DNA of 64,000 nt from DATAUD01 sp035511075 (lineage in GTDB: Bacteria; Verrucomicrobiota; Verrucomicrobiia; Limisphaerales; Palsa-1400): NCBI GenBank assembly GCA_035511075.1, contig DATKFW010000131.1, forward strand, positions 62,001 through 126,000. Reading direction: 5' to 3'. The position numbers and the translations under genes are program-made. How positions within the stretch are numbered: the first letter of the stretch is position 1; each line of letters starts with the position of its first letter. The notes under the pieces are model-generated. The model had not been told where the DNA came from. It saw only the letters and a list, made by a program, of their open reading frames with translations, and ran no database searches. Below are positions 59,402 through 64,000 of this stretch, piece after piece.

Positions 59402-61249
59402 ATGGAACCGCTGCCCTGGCTGATCCTGTTGCTGCCACTGCTCTCGGCCGTGCTGATTACGCTGTTCCTGCAAAAGGAACCGCGCTTCAGCGCGGCGTTG
59501 TCCGTGGGCGCGGTGGTGGTTTCCTTTTTGCTGACGCTGGGTTTGTTGGCGGAATTCCTCTCGGGCGGCGCCCCTGAGATTCACGCCGAATGGCTGCGGG
59601 TCGGGCGGTTGACCATCGAGTTTTGCATGCGCTTTGACGCTTTGAGCATGCTGATGCTCGTGATCGTTACCGGTGTTGGCTCGGCCATTCATATCTATTC
59701 AATCGCCTACATGAAGGGCGATGTTGCGTACAGCCGTTATTTCGCCTGCCTGAGCCTGTTCACCTTTTCGATGCTCGGGGTAGTCGTAAGCAATAACTTC
59801 TTCCAGATGTTTATTTTCTGGGAACTGGTTGGCTTGTGCAGCTATCTGCTGATCGGCTTCTGGTATCAGCGCCCCGCCGCGGCGGACGCCGCCAAGAAGG
59901 CATTCCTGACCAATCGCGTGGGGGATTTCGGTTTTTTCACCGGCATCGTGCTGGTTTGGAGCGTGGTGGGGACGCTCAATTTCATCGGCATCAAAGAGCA
60001 GATGATCAAGAACCCGGAGATTTTCGACACTGCCACGACGCTTGTGGGCTTGCTCATTTTCTGCGGGGCGGTGGGCAAATCCGCGCAATTTCCGCTGCAC
60101 GTCTGGCTTCCTGACGCGATGGAAGGCCCAACTCCTGTGAGCGCCCTGATCCATGCCGCGACAATGGTGGCCGCGGGCGTGTACATGCTTTGCCGGGCGT
60201 TTTTCATTTTCGACCCCATTTCGCTGCACGTCATCGCCTGGATTGGCGGGTTTACGTCGTTGCTGTCGGCGCTGATTGCGATGCAGCAGGACGACATCAA
60301 ACGCATCCTGGCGTATTCGACGTTGTCGCAATTGGGCTACATGGTGATGGCGGTGGGATTGGGGGAACCGCCCGCGGCCATGTACCACTTGACGACCCAT
60401 GCGTGTTTCAAGGCGCTGCTGTTTTTGGGCGCCGGCTCTGTCATTCATGCGGTGAGCCAGGAGCAGAACATTTGGAAAATGGGACGTTTGAAAGACAAGA
60501 TGCCCGTGACCTATTGGACGTTTTTGGCCGCGACGCTGGCCCTGTGCGGTCTTTGGCCCTTCAGCGGATCATTCAGCAAGGACGCCATTTTAAGTGTCGC
60601 CTACCAACACAACATGACGCTGTTTGCGGTGGGAATACTGGTGGCCTTTCTGACGACCTTTTACATGTTCCGGCTTGTGTTTGTTGTGCTCCTTGGGAAA
60701 GCCAAATCTGATTTGGCCGTCCACGCCCACGAGTCCTCGGCGGTGATGACCGGTCCGCTCATCGTTCTGGCCATCGCCTCGGTGGCGGGCGGTTTTTTTG
60801 GGATCGAGCAATTTGTGAAGCCGCAGTTTTTCCCGAACGCGGCGACCGCTCCGATCTTTGCCCCGCTGGAACCGTTCAAGGAGTCGCCCGTTGCGGCGGT
60901 CCTGGGATTGGCTGCTTTCGTCATCGGGCTGGGCGCGGCCGCCATGCTTTACGCCAGGGCGGAATCGGACCCGCTGCCGAGGCAAATGGCCGAGGTCTGC
61001 TACGTTTTACGGCACAAATTCTTCTTTGACGAACTGTACGCCGAGTTGATTGCCATGACGCAGGACGCGCTGGCGCAGTTCGCCGAAGGAATTGATTTTA
61101 TCCTCAAGCTCGTTATCAAGGCGGTCCAGGGGTCAACGGAGCTTTTGGGACGCGTGTTGCGCCTGCTCCAAACCGGCAATTTGCAAACGTACGCGTTTCT
61201 GTTCGCGGCGGGAATTGCCATGGTCCTTTATTTCATGTTGCTGCACTGA
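59402..61249 (+). CDS. nuoL: NADH-quinone oxidoreductase subunit L
   Basis: A 615-residue antiporter-like subunit. FWELVGLCSYLLIGFWYQRP, LHVWLPDAMEGPTPVSALIH and DDIKRILAYSTLSQLGYMVM are conserved membrane segments with the key Lys, Glu and His residues. The long C-terminal amphipathic helix and last membrane helix are present. Normal length. Confidence 0.96.
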   Translation: MEPLPWLILLLPLLSAVLITLFLQKEPRFSAALSVGAVVVSFLLTLGLLAEFLSGGAPEIHAEWLRVGRLTIEFCMRFDALSMLMLVIVTGVGSAIHIYSIAYMKGDVAYSRYFACLSLFTFSMLGVVVSNNFFQMFIFWELVGLCSYLLIGFWYQRPAAADAAKKAFLTNRVGDFGFFTGIVLVWSVVGTLNFIGIKEQMIKNPEIFDTATTLVGLLIFCGAVGKSAQFPLHVWLPDAMEGPTPVSALIHAATMVAAGVYMLCRAFFIFDPISLHVIAWIGGFTSLLSALIAMQQDDIKRILAYSTLSQLGYMVMAVGLGEPPAAMYHLTTHACFKALLFLGAGSVIHAVSQEQNIWKMGRLKDKMPVTYWTFLAATLALCGLWPFSGSFSKDAILSVAYQHNMTLFAVGILVAFLTTFYMFRLVFVVLLGKAKSDLAVHAHESSAVMTGPLIVLAIASVAGGFFGIEQFVKPQFFPNAATAPIFAPLEPFKESPVAAVLGLAAFVIGLGAAAMLYARAESDPLPRQMAEVCYVLRHKFFFDELYAELIAMTQDALAQFAEGIDFILKLVIKAVQGSTELLGRVLRLLQTGNLQTYAFLFAAGIAMVLYFMLLH

Positions 61250-61252
61250 TTC

Positions 61253-62779
61253 ATGTCGCCATTGACTTTGATTTTTATTCTGCCGCTGGCCGCCGCGCTG
61301 TTGATCATGATCATTCCGCGCAATTTCCGGTTTGTCATCCGGTGCGTGGCGCTGCTGGCGACCTTTCTTTCGATGCTGACGGCGGTGCGCATGTTTGTCC
61401 ATTACGACGGCCGGGCCGCGGCGCTGGGCTATCAATTTGTGGAACAACACCAATGGGCGCCCAAGCTCGGCATCAGTTATCACGTGGGCGTGGACGGGAT
61501 CAACCTTGGCCTGATCCTGATGGGAGCGGTGGTTCTGTTCGCGGCGACGGCGGTGTCGTGGAACATCAGGTCGCGCGAAAAACAATACTACATTCTGCTG
61601 CTGTTGATGGGAGGGGGGATTCTTGGGGCGTTCGCGTCGCTGGACCTCTTCTTCTTTTACGTTTTCCACGAGCTGGCCCTAGTTCCGACCTTTATCATGA
61701 TCGGCGTATGGGGCAGGGGAGAGCAAAAGAACTACGCCACATTCCAGATCACCCTCTATCTGAGCGTCGGCGCTTTGATGGTGTTGATCGGCCTGATCGG
61801 CATCTATCTTCAATTGCCGGCGCCATCGCGCACGTTCGACATAGTAGAGTTGACGCGCTACTTCAAAACGCATCCGATGCTGCCCGGAGCGCAGCACTGG
61901 ATATTCCCGACGCTGCTATTCGGCTTCGGCATCCTGGTTTCGCTCTGGCCGTTCCACACGTGGGCGCCGCTGGGGTACAGTTCGGCCCCGACGGGCACGG
62001 CGATGGTTCACGCCGGCGTGCTCAAGAAATTCGGTTTGTACGGTCTGATTCGCATCGCGTTGCCGCTCATGCCAGACGAGGCGCAACGCTGGGTTTACGC
62101 GCTCTCGTTGCTGTGCCTGGGCAATATCCTTTATTGCGGGCTTGTCGCGATGCGGCAGCGGAATCTGAACATGCTCATCGGCAATTCGAGCGTGGCCCAC
62201 ATGGGATTCGCCTTTCTGGGCATTGCCAGCCTGAGCTTGATCGGGATTACGGGGACGGTCGTGGTAATGGTGGCGCACGGCTTTTTGGCGGCGCTGACCT
62301 TCGCTCTCAGCGGCTATGTGCGGGATGAAGTCCAGACGCTGGAGATCTCGCAACTGGGCGGGTTGCTCGCGCGTCTGCCCTTTATCGGCACGGCGATGAT
62401 CATGGCGATGCTGGCCGGGTGCGGGGTGCCCGGGTTTGCCGGTTTTCCCGGCGAGGCGCTGGTGCTCTTTGGCAACTGGGACCGTTCCGCTACGATCACA
62501 ACAGCGGCGATTTGGGGCGCGCTGGTCATCGCGGGGGTTTATATGTTTCGTACCATCCGCAGCGTCTGGCACGGTTACAAGGAGTGGCCGCAAGTATCCG
62601 ATGCCGCGACGCTCTGGCGCAGATTTCCGTACGGCTTGCTGCTGGCGTGTTTGATACTCTTTGGCTGTTTTCCCCGGCTCTTGACTGACAACATCAGAAC
62701 CAGCGTCGCTCCCGTGGTGATGGCCGTGGGGGCCGATCTGAACGAAGACGCCGCCCAGATGACGGCGCATCCTCAATGA
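61253..62779 (+). CDS. nuoM: NADH-quinone oxidoreductase subunit M
   Basis: A 508-residue antiporter-like subunit. FFYVFHELALVPTFIMIGVW, PFHTWAPLGYSSAPTGTAMV and LNMLIGNSSVAHMGFAFLGI are typical of NuoM. It starts 3 bases after nuoL, and its stop overlaps the nuoN start in an ATGA. Confidence 0.96.
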   Translation: MSPLTLIFILPLAAALLIMIIPRNFRFVIRCVALLATFLSMLTAVRMFVHYDGRAAALGYQFVEQHQWAPKLGISYHVGVDGINLGLILMGAVVLFAATAVSWNIRSREKQYYILLLLMGGGILGAFASLDLFFFYVFHELALVPTFIMIGVWGRGEQKNYATFQITLYLSVGALMVLIGLIGIYLQLPAPSRTFDIVELTRYFKTHPMLPGAQHWIFPTLLFGFGILVSLWPFHTWAPLGYSSAPTGTAMVHAGVLKKFGLYGLIRIALPLMPDEAQRWVYALSLLCLGNILYCGLVAMRQRNLNMLIGNSSVAHMGFAFLGIASLSLIGITGTVVVMVAHGFLAALTFALSGYVRDEVQTLEISQLGGLLARLPFIGTAMIMAMLAGCGVPGFAGFPGEALVLFGNWDRSATITTAAIWGALVIAGVYMFRTIRSVWHGYKEWPQVSDAATLWRRFPYGLLLACLILFGCFPRLLTDNIRTSVAPVVMAVGADLNEDAAQMTAHPQ

Positions 62780-64000
62780 ATTTATCACTGTTGACCCTGG
62801 AAATTGCCGTCCTCGCGCTGGCGCTGGCGATCCTGCTGATTGATTTATGGACGCCGCACGAGTTTCAGCATCGGCTGGGGTATGTCGCCCTGGCCGGATT
62901 GCTGATCATTTTCGCGGCCAGTTTCCTTGGGGCCGGCGGAGGGCCCGCGGCGACCGGATTTCATGGAATGTATGTGCAGGACGGGCTTGCCCTCTTTTTC
63001 AAGCGGCTCTTTTTGGTCAGCGCCATCTTCGTGGTATTGATGGGCGTGGAATTCAGCGGGCGAATTGCGATGGGCATCGGCGAATTTTACACCGTCATCC
63101 TGCTGGCGCTGGCCGGGATGATGTTCGCCGCCTCGGCCAATGATCTTGTGATGGTATTTGTCGCCCTTGAACTCATTTCGATCAGCTTTTACATCCTGGT
63201 CAGTTTTCACCGGTCGCGAATGCACTCGCTGGAGGCCGGGGTCAAGTATTTGATCCTCAGCGCGCTGGCGGCGGCGGTGCTGGTATTCGGCATCGCGCTG
63301 ATATTTGGCGCGGCAAACAGCACCGGATTCGCCGATCTCAGCGCCCAAGGCGAGCGCCTGACGGGCGACAAGGTTTTTTGGCTCGGCATGCTGCTGGTGC
63401 TTTTGGGACTGGCGTTCAAAATCTCCGCCTTCCCGTTGCAGATGTGGGCGCCGGACGTTTACCAGGGGGCGCCGACGCCGGTTACGGCTTTCCTGGCGAT
63501 GGGTTCCAAGGCGGCCGGGTTCGTGCTGCTTCTGCGTGTCTTGTTCGTTGCCGCGCCCGCGCTCGCGGCGCAGTGGGACAAACTGCTGATCCTGGCGGCC
63601 GCGATCACGATTCTCTACGGGAATCTTTGCGCGATACCGCAACGCAATCTCAAACGGCTGCTGGGCTATTCCAGCATCGCCAACGCCGGCTATATGTTGC
63701 TCGGCGTCGCGGCGCTCAATGCGGACGGTTCGGCGGCGGTGCTGTACTATTTGACGGGGTATCTGTTCACGCTGGCGGTCGCGTTCGCGGTCATCTGCAT
63801 CGTGGCGCGCGAGAGCGAAGACATTGCGTCGCTGGCGGGATTGGGTCAGCGATCGCCGTTTCTGGCTCTCTCAATGACGCTGGCGATGGTGTCGCTGGCG
63901 GGCCTCCCGCCGATGGCGGGGTTTTTGGGCAAGTTTCTCCTGCTCCGCGCGGTTATCCAGCGGGCGGCGCTCAATCCGGCGTATTTTTGTCTGGCGGCCG
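62776..64000 (+). CDS. nuoN: NADH-quinone oxidoreductase subunit N (partial)
   Basis: The first 408 residues of the third antiporter-like subunit, cut by the right window edge. AFPLQMWAPDVYQGAPTPVT and LKRLLGYSSIANAGYMLLGV are the NuoN landmarks. The ATG overlaps the nuoM stop. It completes the visible order nuoB to nuoN. Confidence 0.95.
   Translation, partial: MNLSLLTLEIAVLALALAILLIDLWTPHEFQHRLGYVALAGLLIIFAASFLGAGGGPAATGFHGMYVQDGLALFFKRLFLVSAIFVVLMGVEFSGRIAMGIGEFYTVILLALAGMMFAASANDLVMVFVALELISISFYILVSFHRSRMHSLEAGVKYLILSALAAAVLVFGIALIFGAANSTGFADLSAQGERLTGDKVFWLGMLLVLLGLAFKISAFPLQMWAPDVYQGAPTPVTAFLAMGSKAAGFVLLLRVLFVAAPALAAQWDKLLILAAAITILYGNLCAIPQRNLKRLLGYSSIANAGYMLLGVAALNADGSAAVLYYLTGYLFTLAVAFAVICIVARESEDIASLAGLGQRSPFLALSMTLAMVSLAGLPPMAGFLGKFLLLRAVIQRAALNPAYFCLAA

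Overview
The window looks like a chromosome segment of a Verrucomicrobiota bacterium, probably near the Pedosphaera/Limisphaera group (inferred from content, not from a marker-gene tree). The signs are a GloVer-type tandem-repeat secreted protein, a prepilin of the H-X9-DG kind, an ECF-like sigma factor fused to a membrane and extracytoplasmic tail, a Tat-exported Gfo/Idh/MocA oxidoreductase, secreted proteins ending in a short FYR/FFR-type C-terminal module, and GC-rich palindromic intergenic repeats. No rRNA, CRISPR array or intact insertion sequence was seen. One tRNA was found.

Layout. 1-2778 (minus): fructose-type PTS genes (EIIC, EIIB, HPr-EI fusion running off the left edge). 2765-7033: an SDR-like protein, a large MgtA-type P-type ATPase with an extra loop domain, and a GC-rich repeat. 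7112-9121: divergent mntR/mntH manganese pair. 9385-11307: a predicted secreted aspartic protease with a PDZ-like end, a second repeat copy and an orphan antitoxin. 11726-14188: rhamnose isomerase and rhamnose/H+ symporter. 14566-25139: an accessory zone with a broken acyltransferase, a large secreted protein, a transposase remnant, a sigma-factor/prepilin pair, the GloVer protein, a decayed hicBA pair, a lipocalin-like protein and a ParE/RelE-type toxin-antitoxin pair. 25191-29668: a LOG protein, a yeast-type cytosine deaminase divergent from a dihydropyrimidine-dehydrogenase-like gene, and a compact DUF488-DUF488-dual-OB operon. 29931-33977: mmsA, proB, mazG, a small membrane protein and a PduO-type cobalamin adenosyltransferase. 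34055-39037: an overlapping pseudopilin/PilM operon that includes a repeat-rich protein. 39050-42128: lipid kinase, phosphatidylserine decarboxylase, phosphatidylserine synthase and a LysE-type exporter. 42282-49062: nuoA alone, a phosphohexomutase, an MFS transporter, a small secreted protein, an AraC regulator and the Gfo/Idh/MocA oxidoreductase. 49246-49862: a PIN-type toxin-antitoxin pair. 49979-64000: nuoB to nuoN, cut by the right edge.

How the genes work together. The nuo genes would build a full proton-pumping complex I. The gene order B-C-D-E-F-G-H-I-J-K-L-M-N is conventional, but the operon has been colonised: an antitoxin plus a 17-codon stump of a PIN toxin sits between nuoC and nuoD, a VOC-family gene between nuoD and nuoE, and a reverse-strand tRNA-Gln(CTG) between nuoE and nuoF; nuoA lies about 7.3 kb upstream. 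The three lipid genes form a phosphatidylethanolamine route. Cytosine deaminase plus the dihydropyrimidine-dehydrogenase-like protein suggest cytosine to uracil to dihydrouracil. mntR/mntH form a self-contained manganese circuit with an inverted repeat in the shared promoter.

The most interesting candidates for further work are the DUF488-DUF488-dual-OB operon (27890-29668), the domain inserted in the P-type ATPase, the invaded nuo operon with its antisense tRNA, the repeat-rich pilin-cluster protein, and the palindromic repeat family, two copies of which flank the manganese/protease region as direct repeats.
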